Positions 8,068 through 15,828 of a stretch of DNA of 64,000 nt are shown here, piece by piece. The position numbers were made by a program, and so were the translations under genes. How positions within the stretch are numbered: the stretch's first letter is position 1; every line of letters begins with the position of its first letter. The stretch covers positions 2,108,001-2,172,000 of the forward strand of contig JAXGMA010000001.1 of assembly GCA_040768905.1 (NCBI GenBank). Direction: 5' to 3'. The DNA is from SZUA-584 sp040768905. Lineage in GTDB: Bacteria; Bacillota; Clostridia; Christensenellales; SZUA-584. Below the pieces are notes generated by a model. That model was not told the DNA's origin. It did no database searches and saw only the letters and a program-made list of their open reading frames with translations.

Positions 8068-8439
8068 ATGATACACTTTTTTCTGCGCTATATAGTCAAG
8101 GCGGTTTTATACTACGCGGTGCTTCTCGCAGCCGTGTCAATAAACCTTCTGCCCGGCACCGCCGCAACCATCATTCCTGCCGCACTGATACTCGCGGCGG
8201 TCAACACGCTGATCCGCCCGCTGCTCGTCACCATTGCTTTGCCGTTCAACTTTATAACTCTCGGCATCGCAAGTGTGTTTGCCAATCTGCTTTCGCTCGT
8301 CATCGCAAACGGCATCGCAGGCGGCAGCCTCACGGCCGGTTTCTGGGCCATGCTGCTCACAGCTTTCGTGATCATACTGATTGACGATGCCGTTCGGCTT
8401 GCACGCCAGGCGCTGCGGGCAAAACAGGCAGACATTTAA
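8068..8439 (+). CDS. YvlD-like small membrane protein (phage holin 4 superfamily)
   Basis: A 123-residue protein with four predicted membrane helices (about residues 7-25, 30-48, 57-80 and 87-108) and a basic C-terminal tail. NTLIRPLL and PFNFITLGI are typical of the YvlD/phage-holin-4 family found in chromosomes of many bacteria, where the role is unclear but often tied to envelope stress. The ATG at 8068 is preceded by GAGGTG at six bases; the GTG at 8059 lies within that ribosome site. It is the last gene of the DUF2089 operon. Confidence 0.8.
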   Translation: MIHFFLRYIVKAVLYYAVLLAAVSINLLPGTAATIIPAALILAAVNTLIRPLLVTIALPFNFITLGIASVFANLLSLVIANGIAGGSLTAGFWAMLLTAFVIILIDDAVRLARQALRAKQADI

Positions 8440-8450
8440 AAGGGTTTATT

Positions 8451-8546
8451 ATGCAAAAAACGATCGCGATCTGCCCATCTAAATACGGCTCGACGCAAAA
8501 ATATACCCGATGGCTCGCAGAGGCCCCCGGGCATTTTGTCGATTAG
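8451..8546 (+). pseudogene. Flavodoxin N-terminal remnant
   Basis: A 31-codon frame starting with MQKTIAICPSKYGSTQKYTR then WLAEA, which is the first strand, the FMN phosphate loop (YGSTQKYT) and the first helix of a flavodoxin. It then stops. No continuation of a flavodoxin is visible in other frames before the end of ksgA at 8603. It is best read as the stump of a flavodoxin gene that once followed the holin-like gene. Confidence 0.65.
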
Positions 8547-8602
8547 GCAAGGCAGGAAGCTGTGCGGGCAATTACAACCTTTCGCATTGTTCAATGGACA
8601 CT

Positions 8603-9490
8603 TTATTCGATGGTGATAATCTCCTTATCCATTTTCAATACACCATGCCGCTCAAGCATTGCGCTCAGGCGCTCGAAATCCGCCACACCCAGCATCTCTG
8701 CCCGTGCATTTTCATCAATACGGGCAACTTCAAGCACGCTTTGAGCCGTTTGCATATCAAGCCCAAAGTTTTGGCGCAGATTGCTTTTTACCGTTTTGCG
8801 CCGCATGGCAAAAAGCGCTTTGACGGTTTTTAGATACGCGTCTGCGCCAGCGCCTGTTTGTTCTCTTTTTTTCATCTGCACCACGGCTGAGGCCACATCC
8901 GGGCGCGGATAAAAACACGAAGCAGATACGCGCATCAGCATCTTTGATTCCGCATAAAAGCCGGTTGCCGCGCTCAGCGCGCCGTATTGACGGCTGCCCG
9001 CAGGCGCGCAAAGACGCTCCGCCACTTCAAGCTGCACCATAACTGTCAACATCTTTATATTGAGCTTTGATGTCAGCAGTTTCAAGATGCATGGCGACGT
9101 GATGTAATACGGCAAATTGGCCGCAACATACAAAGGCCGGTCTCCCGTCAGGCTCTTTAAGTCCTGCTCAAGTTCTGCTTTTAAAAAATCCTTGTGGAAA
9201 AGATAAAAAAAAGGAGCATCCGCATAGATCTCGCGCAGCGCAGCAGCAAGCCCCGCGTCGATCTCGTAAGCCGCAAGCATGGAGGCGCGTTTTAGCAGCC
9301 TCCCTGTGAGCGCACCAAACCCCGGCCCGATCTCCAGCACGCAGGCATCCTTGGGCACAGCCGCGTTTGCGATATTGTCCGCAATATTGCCGTCTATCAG
9401 AAAGTTTTGACCGAACCGTTTTAATGGCGCGATACCGTAGCGGCTCATCAGCGCCTTGAGCACCTTTGGGGAAGTCACGTTCTCGTTCAT
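8603..9490 (-). CDS. ksgA: 16S rRNA dimethyladenosine transferase KsgA/RsmA
   Basis: A 295-residue Rossmann methyltransferase that dimethylates two adjacent adenines in the 3' hairpin of 16S rRNA, using S-adenosylmethionine. LKRFGQNFLID (family signature), VLEIGPGFGALT (SAM loop), and NLPYYITSPCI (catalytic NLPY) are present. The C-terminal helical domain includes the expected FAMRRKTVKSNLRQ. The start is uncertain: ATG at 9490 has AAGGA immediately in front, and an in-frame ATG at 9508 has only a weak site. The gene appears to stand alone on its strand. Confidence 0.93.
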   Translation of the reverse strand: MNENVTSPKVLKALMSRYGIAPLKRFGQNFLIDGNIADNIANAAVPKDACVLEIGPGFGALTGRLLKRASMLAAYEIDAGLAAALREIYADAPFFYLFHKDFLKAELEQDLKSLTGDRPLYVAANLPYYITSPCILKLLTSKLNIKMLTVMVQLEVAERLCAPAGSRQYGALSAATGFYAESKMLMRVSASCFYPRPDVASAVVQMKKREQTGAGADAYLKTVKALFAMRRKTVKSNLRQNFGLDMQTAQSVLEVARIDENARAEMLGVADFERLSAMLERHGVLKMDKEIITIE

Positions 9491-9627
9491 TCCTTGATTA
9501 TAGCACATCTTGCTGTTTCAGTAGTACTGAAAAGATCATAAGCTCATTTTCTGGTTTGCAGCAATCAAACATATGCGCCTATATCTTTACGTTTACTTCT
9601 TTTGTGTTTCATTTTTGTTACTTTTAT

Positions 9628-9656
9628 TTGACATTCCTGATCTTGTGGTGTATAAT
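9628..9656 (+). promoter_or_regulatory. Perfect sigma-A promoter
   Basis: TTGACA (9628-9633), exactly 17 bases, TATAAT (9651-9656). It is one of only two perfect matches I found in the window, the other being that of greA. No plus-strand protein gene follows. Confidence 0.75.
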
Positions 9657-9662
9657 ACAGCC

Positions 9663-9744
9663 AAGGTCGTACCGTGGCCTTAAAAAAACACCACCACCAA
9701 TAATATATCTTGTCAAAGAGCCCTTGCAGTTATGCGGGGCTTTT
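9663..9744 (+). ncRNA. Candidate small RNA downstream of a consensus promoter
   Basis: The predicted transcript starts with the hairpin AAGGTC (9663-9668) / GGCCTT (9676-9681), followed by an A-rich and CCACCACC segment. It ends with an AGCCC (9719-9723) / GGGCT (9737-9741) hairpin and a short T run that could terminate it. No good reading frame is present. It faces the unknown c-di-GMP-controlled gene end-to-end. I do not recognise a known family. Confidence 0.45.
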
Positions 9745-9757
9745 GGCTATTTAAAAC

Positions 9758-9786
9758 AAAAAAGGCGATGCCCGAAAAAAGCCGCC
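9758..9786 (-). terminator. Likely terminator of the c-di-GMP-regulated gene
   Basis: On the minus strand GGCG and CGCC pair around a T-rich loop and are followed by six T. A second hairpin (ATGGC/GCCAT, 9791-9808) lies just before it. The stem is short, so confidence is moderate. Confidence 0.5.
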
Positions 9787-9828
9787 CGAATGGCAAGTAT
9801 CAGCCATCAATCACTGCATCTTTTCAAA

Positions 9829-10077
9829 TCATAAAGGTTCGCCTGCGTGGCTCTTTTTTACTTTTTGCACGGAAGCTTCAACGGCACCTTTGCTCAGTGT
9901 CACGGAATACGCAGGATCCTCGGTCTTTGAAAAATCCAAAATCGGTACTGGCGGAATCTGCGCAGATGTTTTGACGGCCTTGTTCTTGATAGCCGCCGCT
10001 TCTTCATTGGCTTTGCCAACCTCGTACAATCTGTTCGTGATCGGCTGCGCTTTAACCAGATCCCATATGTTGTCCAC
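9829..10077 (-). CDS. Unknown 82-residue protein under a c-di-GMP riboswitch
   Basis: I do not recognise this protein. It starts at a GTG (10077) with AAGGAGG six to seven bases upstream; a start at 10095 would read through that ribosome site. It has no signal peptide or membrane helix. The N-terminal half is helical and charged (DNIWDLVKAQPITNRLYEVGK then KANEEAAAIKNKA), the middle is proline-rich (IPPVPILDFSKTEDP), and the C-terminus is basic (VQKVKKSHAG). The gene is directly preceded by a c-di-GMP-I aptamer and an intrinsic terminator, so its expression should respond to cyclic di-GMP. In clostridia such switches control motility, adhesion and surface genes, which suggests but does not prove a role in lifestyle switching. 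Confidence 0.7.
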   Translation of the reverse strand: MDNIWDLVKAQPITNRLYEVGKANEEAAAIKNKAVKTSAQIPPVPILDFSKTEDPAYSVTLSKGAVEASVQKVKKSHAGEPL

Positions 10078-10113
10078 TTTTTTCCTCCTTCCCAACCAAA
10101 ACAGCCTTCACTT

Positions 10114-10144
10114 AAAAAAGCAAAGGCAGCGGTCATCTCTTTGC
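10114..10144 (-). terminator. Riboswitch expression-platform terminator
   Basis: On the minus strand GCAAAG (10144-10139) and CTTTGC (10125-10120) form the stem, followed by six T. It lies immediately after the aptamer and before the ribosome site of the 82-residue gene, so it is the likely on/off element. Confidence 0.75.
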
Positions 10145-10232
10145 AGCCCGACCGCCTTGGCAATTAAGCTTTAGACTCGTGGCTTTGCGTCCCTGCCTTT
10201 CAGCAGGTTTGCCCATTTCTGATAGTATCGGC
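10140..10232 (-). ncRNA. Cyclic di-GMP-I (GEMM-I) riboswitch aptamer
   Basis: Read on the minus strand, this carries the ordered GEMM-I landmarks: GGGCAAACC; a CCTGC/GCAGG stem capped by a GAAA loop; the invariant GACGCAAAGCC; a CTAAAGC tetraloop-receptor segment; and a GCCAAGGCGGTCGGGCTGC closing hairpin. These are the recognised core of the class I c-di-GMP aptamer. The terminator at 10114-10144 follows directly, and one unknown gene lies downstream. Whether ligand turns the gene on or off cannot be told without folding both states. Confidence 0.88.
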
Positions 10233-10273
10233 TTTTTAGCATAGAAGCTTTAATGTTTTTTAAATGGGTTAAG

Positions 10274-10312
10274 ATAATAAAAGGCTCCGTTTCTTTCAAA
10301 ACAAACAGAGCC
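10274..10312 (-). terminator. Terminator of ftsH
   Basis: On the minus strand GGCTC and GAGCC form the stem, supported by inner GTTT/AAAC pairs, followed by a T-rich tail about 10 bases after the ftsH stop. Confidence 0.75.
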
Positions 10313-10320
10313 CGCGTACG

Positions 10321-12303
10321 TTATTCTTTTTTACTTTGTTCTATTGATTCGTCATTGATCAGAACATCCGTATTGATGCCCTTATCCGTTTCGTCTGTTT
10401 CTTTTTTACCGTTCTGCTGCTTTTCTTCAACAGGGGGTTCCAGCGGCGGAAGCTCTTCTCCGTTCCAAAGCTTCTTAAATTCCTCGCCGTCAAGCCGTTC
10501 CCGCACGATCAGTACATCGGTGATTTTGTGCAGCTTATCCATATGCCCGGAAAGCAGTTTTTTTGCTTTTTCAAAGGCAGCATCCAATAGTTTTTTGACC
10601 TCGACATCCACTTTATACGCAAGCTCTTCCGAGTAGTTGCGTGTATGGCCGATTTCCTTGCCGATAAACAATTCATGTTCACTGCCCAAAAACAGCGGCC
10701 CTATCTCTTCGCTCATGCCGAATTTTACGACCATGTTGCGCGCGATCTCAGAAGAGCGCTGAAGATCACTGATGGCGCCTGTACTCACATCTTTGAGAAC
10801 GAGTGCTTCTGCAGCGCGTCCGCCCAGCATCATGGTCAGTTCTGCGAGGAGCTTGCTTTTAAATACATGCTGTCTGTCCTCATCAGGCAGCGTCATCGTA
10901 TAGCCGGCGGCCATGCCCCTGGGGATAATGGATACCTCATGGACCGGATCGCATTCGGGCTGCAGCTTGGCGCATATAGCGTGCCCGACTTCATGGTAGG
11001 CGGTACACCGCTTGTCTTTCTCAGTGATGATGCGCGACTTTTTCTGCGGCCCCGCAATGACCCTGGTGATGGCTTCCTCTATCTCAGGCATGCCGATACG
11101 CTGTTTTCTTGTTCTTGCCGTGAGTATGGCCGCTTCATTGAGAACGTTCTCAAGATCCGCGCCGATAAAGCCGGGGGTGCGTTTTGCAAGTACTTTTAAG
11201 TCCACGCTCTCATCAAGCGGCTTGCCCTTTGCATGCACACGCAGTATTTCCTCGCGCCCTTTGACATCCGGAAAGTTGACGACGATCTGCCTGTCAAACC
11301 GGCCAGGGCGCAGCAAAGCGGGATCAAGGATATCTTTACGGTTGGTGGCCGCAAGGATGATGATGCCTTCATTCGTCTGAAAACCGTCCATCTCCACGAG
11401 CAGCTGGTTGAGTGTTTGTTCACGTTCGTCATGGCCGCCGCCAAGGCCGCTGCCCCGCTGGCGCCCCACTGCATCGATCTCATCAATAAACAATATGCAG
11501 GGCGAGTTTTTCTTGGCGTTTTCAAACATGTCGCGCACGCGCGATGCACCCACGCCCACAAACATCTCCACAAAGTCCGAACCGCTGATAGAAAAGAACG
11601 GTACGCCGGCTTCTCCCGCCACCGCTTTTGCGAGCAGCGTTTTGCCGCCGCCCGGAGGCCCCACCAACAGTACGCCCTTTGGTATACGTGCGCCAAGGTC
11701 AATAAACCGTTTCGGATTTTTCAAAAAATCCACGATCTCGGCAAGTTCAGCCTTCTCCTCATCAGCACCCGCAACATCATCAAATGTTTTCTGCGCCTTG
11801 TCGCCCATCTGCATGCGCGCGCGCGATTTCCCGAAAGAAAGCGCTTTGTTGCCGCTGCCCTGCTGCTGGCGCATGATATAAATAAAAAGCAAGGCGATCA
11901 GCCCGACAGGAATCAAAAACGGCAGCAGCTGCGAAAGAAATGAGGGCGCGGGCTCCGGATCTGAATCCAGTTTAAAACCAAAATTCAAAGGATTGGCCTG
12001 GCCTGTTATTTCTGATACGTTCTGATAAAAGATTTCATTGCTCGGTATATGCGTATAATGGTCATAGGCATCAGGGAACTTTTCCCTGTTGGTCTCGCTG
12101 CCTTTTACCAATGCAAAAAGGTCATTTTCTCCTTTGATTAAAACCTGCTCAACCTGCTCCTGCTCAACAAGGACCAAAAAATCATAATAGGGGAGCTCGC
12201 GCTCATCCACCGCGCTTCCTGCATTCAGCCAGGTGATCAGCATGAACACCGCAGCAAATCCAAGTATGTAATATATCAGCGATCCGCGTGCTGATCTCTT
12301 CAA
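10321..12303 (-). CDS. ftsH: ATP-dependent zinc metalloprotease FtsH
   Basis: A 660-residue membrane-anchored AAA+ protease that degrades unneeded or misfolded membrane and cytosolic proteins. Two membrane helices (about residues 9-27 and 122-144) flank the external FtsH domain. The AAA module has Walker A GPPGGGKT (215-222; the usual T is replaced by G), Walker B CILFIDEID (near 270) and the SRH arginines in LLRPGRFDRQ. The zinc site is HEVGH (437-441), with the third ligand Asp in LKDVSTGAISDL. The C-terminal tail is glutamate-rich. The start is a TTG at 12303, supported by GGAGG 8 bases upstream. It follows tilS and hpt on the same strand, a common clostridial order. Confidence 0.96.
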   Translation of the reverse strand: MKRSARGSLIYYILGFAAVFMLITWLNAGSAVDERELPYYDFLVLVEQEQVEQVLIKGENDLFALVKGSETNREKFPDAYDHYTHIPSNEIFYQNVSEITGQANPLNFGFKLDSDPEPAPSFLSQLLPFLIPVGLIALLFIYIMRQQQGSGNKALSFGKSRARMQMGDKAQKTFDDVAGADEEKAELAEIVDFLKNPKRFIDLGARIPKGVLLVGPPGGGKTLLAKAVAGEAGVPFFSISGSDFVEMFVGVGASRVRDMFENAKKNSPCILFIDEIDAVGRQRGSGLGGGHDEREQTLNQLLVEMDGFQTNEGIIILAATNRKDILDPALLRPGRFDRQIVVNFPDVKGREEILRVHAKGKPLDESVDLKVLAKRTPGFIGADLENVLNEAAILTARTRKQRIGMPEIEEAITRVIAGPQKKSRIITEKDKRCTAYHEVGHAICAKLQPECDPVHEVSIIPRGMAAGYTMTLPDEDRQHVFKSKLLAELTMMLGGRAAEALVLKDVSTGAISDLQRSSEIARNMVVKFGMSEEIGPLFLGSEHELFIGKEIGHTRNYSEELAYKVDVEVKKLLDAAFEKAKKLLSGHMDKLHKITDVLIVRERLDGEEFKKLWNGEELPPLEPPVEEKQQNGKKETDETDKGINTDVLINDESIEQSKKE

Positions 12304-12408
12304 AATGCTGTCCTCCTCATTTTTCTGTATCGTGACATTTTATCACATCGCTCAAAGCATTTCAATCAAGCATGTATGAACGATATTTTAATAATAATCT
12401 GTGAACTT

Positions 12409-12945
12409 TTATTCGTACACGCTGCGTTTTAACTCACCGATATACTTAAGGTTCCGGTATTTTTCAGCGTAATCAAGGCCGTAACCCACGATAAAAACAT
12501 CCGGCACCGTAAAGCCGACATAATCCGCATGATAGTCAACTTGTCTTCTCTCCGGTTTGTCGAAAAGGCAGCACGCTTTGATTTTTGCGGGGTTTCTTGA
12601 TCTTAGCGTTTTGGTCAGATACTGCAGCGTCAGCCCCGAATCCACGATATCCTCCACGATCAGCACGTTCTTGCCTGCGATGTCTTCCTCGAGATCGTAC
12701 TGTATACGCACGGCACCTGAAGAACGCGATGACGCGCCGTAACTTGACAGCGCCATAAAGTTCATATGCAACGGCATGTCGATTTCTCTGACAAGGTCGG
12801 CATAAAACATCACCGCACCGCGCAGTACGCCCACCGTGATCAGTTCGTCGCCTTTGTTCTCTTCCATGATCATGGCGGCAAGCTCTTTGACCCGGGCTTT
12901 GATCTGCGCCTCGGTGTACAAGACCCTTTCGATATCTTTACGCAT
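12409..12945 (-). CDS. hpt: Hypoxanthine phosphoribosyltransferase
   Basis: A 178-residue type I phosphoribosyltransferase that salvages hypoxanthine/guanine to IMP/GMP with PRPP. The PRPP loop is VEDIVDSGLTL (about 97-107), and VGVLRGAVMFYADL and the C-terminal VDYHADYVGFTVPDVFIVGYG are family features. The ATG at 12945 lies inside the end of tilS (8-base overlap), with GGGAG upstream, so the two are translationally coupled. Gene order tilS-hpt-ftsH is the conserved one in Firmicutes. Confidence 0.95.
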   Translation of the reverse strand: MRKDIERVLYTEAQIKARVKELAAMIMEENKGDELITVGVLRGAVMFYADLVREIDMPLHMNFMALSSYGASSRSSGAVRIQYDLEEDIAGKNVLIVEDIVDSGLTLQYLTKTLRSRNPAKIKACCLFDKPERRQVDYHADYVGFTVPDVFIVGYGLDYAEKYRNLKYIGELKRSVYE

Positions 12946-14275
12946 GTGTATTCTCCCAAAATGTCATTTTGAACAAACCCTTATCTTTCGCTTTGCTTGT
13001 CTCTGAAACGCCCGTGCCCAAAACCCAAAAAACTTCATTGCCTTTGGCCAGCAGCCAAAGATCATCGCGCTCATGCAACGGCACCTTTCTGTCCGAAAGA
13101 TAATCGCTTAAGCGCTTTGTGCCCCCAAACCCGAGCGGCTGTATCACATCGCCTTCCCGGCGGTGCCGAAAGCACGCACCGCCAAGCACCTTTGCGTCAA
13201 AATATTCAGCACCTGCGCCGAATTTTGGCCTGCCTTCGTACCTTTCGCAGCAGACCGTGATGCCGTCAAGCACATAGCTGCCCGCGCCCGTAAACGGCTG
13301 CACGCTTTCTTTTTGGCTCTTTTGGATATAAAAACGGAGTTTTCCGTAAACGGCGGACACGGCGATCCCTCCGGGCAGCTCAATGCGTTTGCCGCTTTGC
13401 GCCCTTCGTGCAAGCTCCAATACGGCATCCACATGGATCTGTTCGATATCTGCAAGCCCAAAATGCATTTCGATCGCCCTGCGCACCATGCGTTTTTGCA
13501 CGGCAGGCATCTGCGCACACAGCGTATCTATATTGATCTCTGAAGCATCGCCCGCACTATCCATTCCCGCTTTTTCGGCCGCGAAGATGAGCGCTTGATC
13601 ATCTTCAGCCGCGCGCTTTGCCGCCTGCGCGATATGAAGGACGGCCTGCGGGTTCACCTTGACAAAAAGCGGCATCAATTGATTGCGGATAAAGTTGCGC
13701 GTATAAGATGTATCATCATTCGTATCGTCATGAACATACGCCACTTCGTTGTCCCGCACATACTGTTCTATCTCGCTGCGCGAAATCCCGAGCATCGGGC
13801 GGATGTAACGCCCCCGCGCCTCCGGTATCCCGCCAAGCCCGCGAGACCCGCTGCCGCGCAGCAGGTTCATGATCACTGTCTCCGCATCGTCGTCCATATG
13901 GTGCGCTGTAGCGATATGTGCCGCATCCTGCGCGTCCAAAAACAAATACCGCGCCTGGCGCGCTGCCGTTTCCAGCGATATGCCCTGTTTTCTCGCGATG
14001 CCTGGCACATCTGCCCGCTCCGTGATACAAGAAACACCGTACTTTTCACACATGCGCTGCACAAACTGCATGTCCTGCACGGAACGCTGCCCCCTTATGC
14101 CGTGTTCCATGTGGTAAACCATGACTATTATGTTCAATTCATGGCGCAAATTGCACAGACAATGCAGCAGCGCCATGGAATCCGCGCCGCCGCTCACTGC
14201 CACACCGAGACGCTCTCCCCGCGTTATACCGAGCGATAAGAGTTTTTGCTTGATATGCGCTTCCATACGCTCCAT
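12938..14275 (-). CDS. tilS: tRNA(Ile)-lysidine synthase TilS
   Basis: A 445-residue N-type ATP pyrophosphatase that attaches lysine to C34 of the tRNA-Ile with a CAU anticodon, changing it to read AUA. The PP-loop SGGADS is at residues 28-33, followed by the family H-x-x-D-DxxET region (HHMDDDAETVIMNLLRGSGSRG within two steps), then the helical and C-terminal tRNA-binding domains. The start is uncertain between ATGs at 14275 and 14266; AGAGGAG lies somewhat far upstream. It is the first gene of the tilS-hpt-ftsH cluster. Confidence 0.93.
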   Translation of the reverse strand: MERMEAHIKQKLLSLGITRGERLGVAVSGGADSMALLHCLCNLRHELNIIVMVYHMEHGIRGQRSVQDMQFVQRMCEKYGVSCITERADVPGIARKQGISLETAARQARYLFLDAQDAAHIATAHHMDDDAETVIMNLLRGSGSRGLGGIPEARGRYIRPMLGISRSEIEQYVRDNEVAYVHDDTNDDTSYTRNFIRNQLMPLFVKVNPQAVLHIAQAAKRAAEDDQALIFAAEKAGMDSAGDASEINIDTLCAQMPAVQKRMVRRAIEMHFGLADIEQIHVDAVLELARRAQSGKRIELPGGIAVSAVYGKLRFYIQKSQKESVQPFTGAGSYVLDGITVCCERYEGRPKFGAGAEYFDAKVLGGACFRHRREGDVIQPLGFGGTKRLSDYLSDRKVPLHERDDLWLLAKGNEVFWVLGTGVSETSKAKDKGLFKMTFWENTHA

Positions 14276-14327
14276 TTTAACAATTTTGCTCCTCTGGCGC
14301 AATAGCCCTGCCTTTTTACATCAAGTT

Positions 14328-14367
14328 AAAAAACCGCCTGATTTGATTAACGCCCAGGCAGTTTTTT
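14328..14367. terminator. Bidirectional terminator between tilS and the helicase gene
   Basis: AACCGCCTG pairs with CAGGCAGTT, with a T run on both strands. It serves the minus-strand DEAD-box gene, which stops at 14412. Confidence 0.8.
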
Positions 14368-14411
14368 CTTTAGTAATAACAGGAGATCATCGATCACTTT
14401 TGATAGACAAA

Positions 14412-15521
14412 TCAGCAGGAGAGCGCTTTTTCTTCTGCCATTTTGATGCTAAAACGCCTTTCAATATCCGCGATCCTGCTTTGTTCCTGAAAGCCGACCA
14501 GCGTACAGGCTTTTCCTGTATGGCCGGCGCGGCCGGTCCTGCCGATGCGGTGCACATAATATTCCATCTTATCAGGTATATCATAATTGATGACAAGATC
14601 AATGTTGCTGACATCGATACCGCGTGCAGCAACGTCGGTCGCCACCAGCACGGTATTTCTGCCGCTGCGAAACATGTCCATCGTTTTATCGCGCTGGCTC
14701 TGGCTCATGTCGCCATGCAGGCAGCAGACCGGCATGCCCTGTCCAAACAACAGTTTATGGAGGTTTTTCACCCGTCTTCTTGTGTTGCAAAACACGAGTG
14801 TAAGGCGCGGGCTTCCATGCCTGATAAGGCCTTTGACAGCGCCAGCCTTCTGCCGCTCTCCTGCGGTCAGGAACGAATGCTTTACGGTTTTGGCGGGCTC
14901 GTTGCGATGCCCGATCTCAATGCGCACAGGGTCATCCTGAAACTGTTTGACAACCTCCAGCACAGCCTTATTCATCGTCGCGGAAAACAGGAGCGTCTGA
15001 TGTTTGCCTGTAACACTTTGCAGTATAGACTTGATGTCTGGCAGAAAGCCGAAATCGAGCATCTCATCTGCTTCATCAAGCACAACGGTGCGCACATTCT
15101 GCAGCTTCAATACATTTCTGCCGATCAGGTCTTTCACTCTTCCGGGCGTGCCCACAACGATCTGCGCCCCTGCACGAAGTGCACGGACCTGAACGGATGC
15201 CGGCTGCCCGCCGTATACGCTGACGACGCGGATTTTTTTTTGGACAGAAAGGCTGCGAAACACCTGTGTGATCTGCAGTGCCAGCTCACGCGTCGGGCAA
15301 AGCACAAGTGTCTGCACTTTCTTATTGTCCGGGAAGGTCTTTTCCAAGATGGGCACTGCAAATGCGGCTGTTTTGCCTGTGCCTGTCTGGGCGATGCCCA
15401 GAATATCCCACTTGTTAAAGATAAGCTCAAGCGTTTTTTGCTGAATGGGTGTCGGTGTTTCGTACCCTGCGTTTTTCAGCGAGGTTTGCATCTCCTTTGA
15501 GAGCAGTTCATAGTATTTCAA
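14412..15521 (-). CDS. DEAD-box ATP-dependent RNA helicase (RhlE/CshA-like)
   Basis: A compact 369-residue helicase core that unwinds short RNA duplexes, typically in ribosome assembly or mRNA decay at low temperature. In order: Q motif (TPTPIQQ), Walker A AQTGTGKT, PTRELALQ, DEAD, SAT, and the second RecA domain ending with HRIGRTGRAG. There is no C-terminal extension beyond the core. I chose the TTG start at 15521, where GGGG sits five bases upstream and homology begins (YYELLSKEMQ). A 235-base structured leader and an upstream promoter (15765-15793) suggest post-transcriptional control, as with cold-shock helicases. Confidence 0.9.
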   Translation of the reverse strand: MKYYELLSKEMQTSLKNAGYETPTPIQQKTLELIFNKWDILGIAQTGTGKTAAFAVPILEKTFPDNKKVQTLVLCPTRELALQITQVFRSLSVQKKIRVVSVYGGQPASVQVRALRAGAQIVVGTPGRVKDLIGRNVLKLQNVRTVVLDEADEMLDFGFLPDIKSILQSVTGKHQTLLFSATMNKAVLEVVKQFQDDPVRIEIGHRNEPAKTVKHSFLTAGERQKAGAVKGLIRHGSPRLTLVFCNTRRRVKNLHKLLFGQGMPVCCLHGDMSQSQRDKTMDMFRSGRNTVLVATDVAARGIDVSNIDLVINYDIPDKMEYYVHRIGRTGRAGHTGKACTLVGFQEQSRIADIERRFSIKMAEEKALSC

Positions 15522-15764
15522 ATTATCCCCTTTTCTTTTCCGGTGTTTACACATAAACAAAGACCCTGCCGACATAGCAAAGTCTTTCGATTTTGATATA
15601 TTCCACAAGTTTTCGTATTTATACGCCGGAGCCGGAAAGCCCCGATACATCGCACGCACTTATCATTCACGTGCATTTTGCATTATAAATACGGCTTGTC
15701 AAGCGCTTGTCCTGTAAAGAGTTGCTTTGCGGCTCCCCGCAAACGGTTTTATAATACAACGCAG
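15522..15764 (-). promoter_or_regulatory. Long structured 5' leader of the DEAD-box helicase gene
   Basis: From the promoter at 15765-15793 the transcript would run about 235 bases before the TTG start. It contains a strong TTTGCGG/CCGCAAA hairpin with a four-base loop (15726-15743) and an AAAGAC/GTCTTT hairpin (about 15561-15587) close to the start. Long leaders are typical for cold-induced DEAD-box genes. No protein gene is credible here. Confidence 0.5.
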
Positions 15765-15793
15765 ATTATACATGGCTTTTTACGATTTGTAAA
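15765..15793 (-). promoter_or_regulatory. Promoter of the DEAD-box helicase gene
   Basis: On the minus strand TTTACA (15793-15788), 17 bases, TATAAT (15770-15765), in the gap between mnmG and the helicase. Confidence 0.65.
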
Positions 15794-15828
15794 GCCTTCG
15801 CGTTTGGCCGCTGGGCATCACCGCTGGT

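Larger units (their letters stand above)
9491..9828. other. Intergenic region with a consensus promoter and candidate small RNA
   Basis: No protein gene is credible in these 338 bases. The left 130 bases show nothing recognisable. The right part holds a consensus plus-strand promoter (9628-9656), a structured transcript candidate (9663-9744) and a minus-strand terminator (9758-9786). Confidence 0.6.

Noticed and set aside
9758..9810. Possible fluoride or other riboswitch on the plus strand
   Set aside because: A GGCGATG start tempted, but the remaining conserved parts are absent and the stems read better as a minus-strand terminator.
14121..15500. 459-codon plus-strand frame opposite tilS and the DEAD-box gene
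   Set aside because: It crosses two well-supported minus-strand genes and their terminator and shows no domain; a shadow frame.
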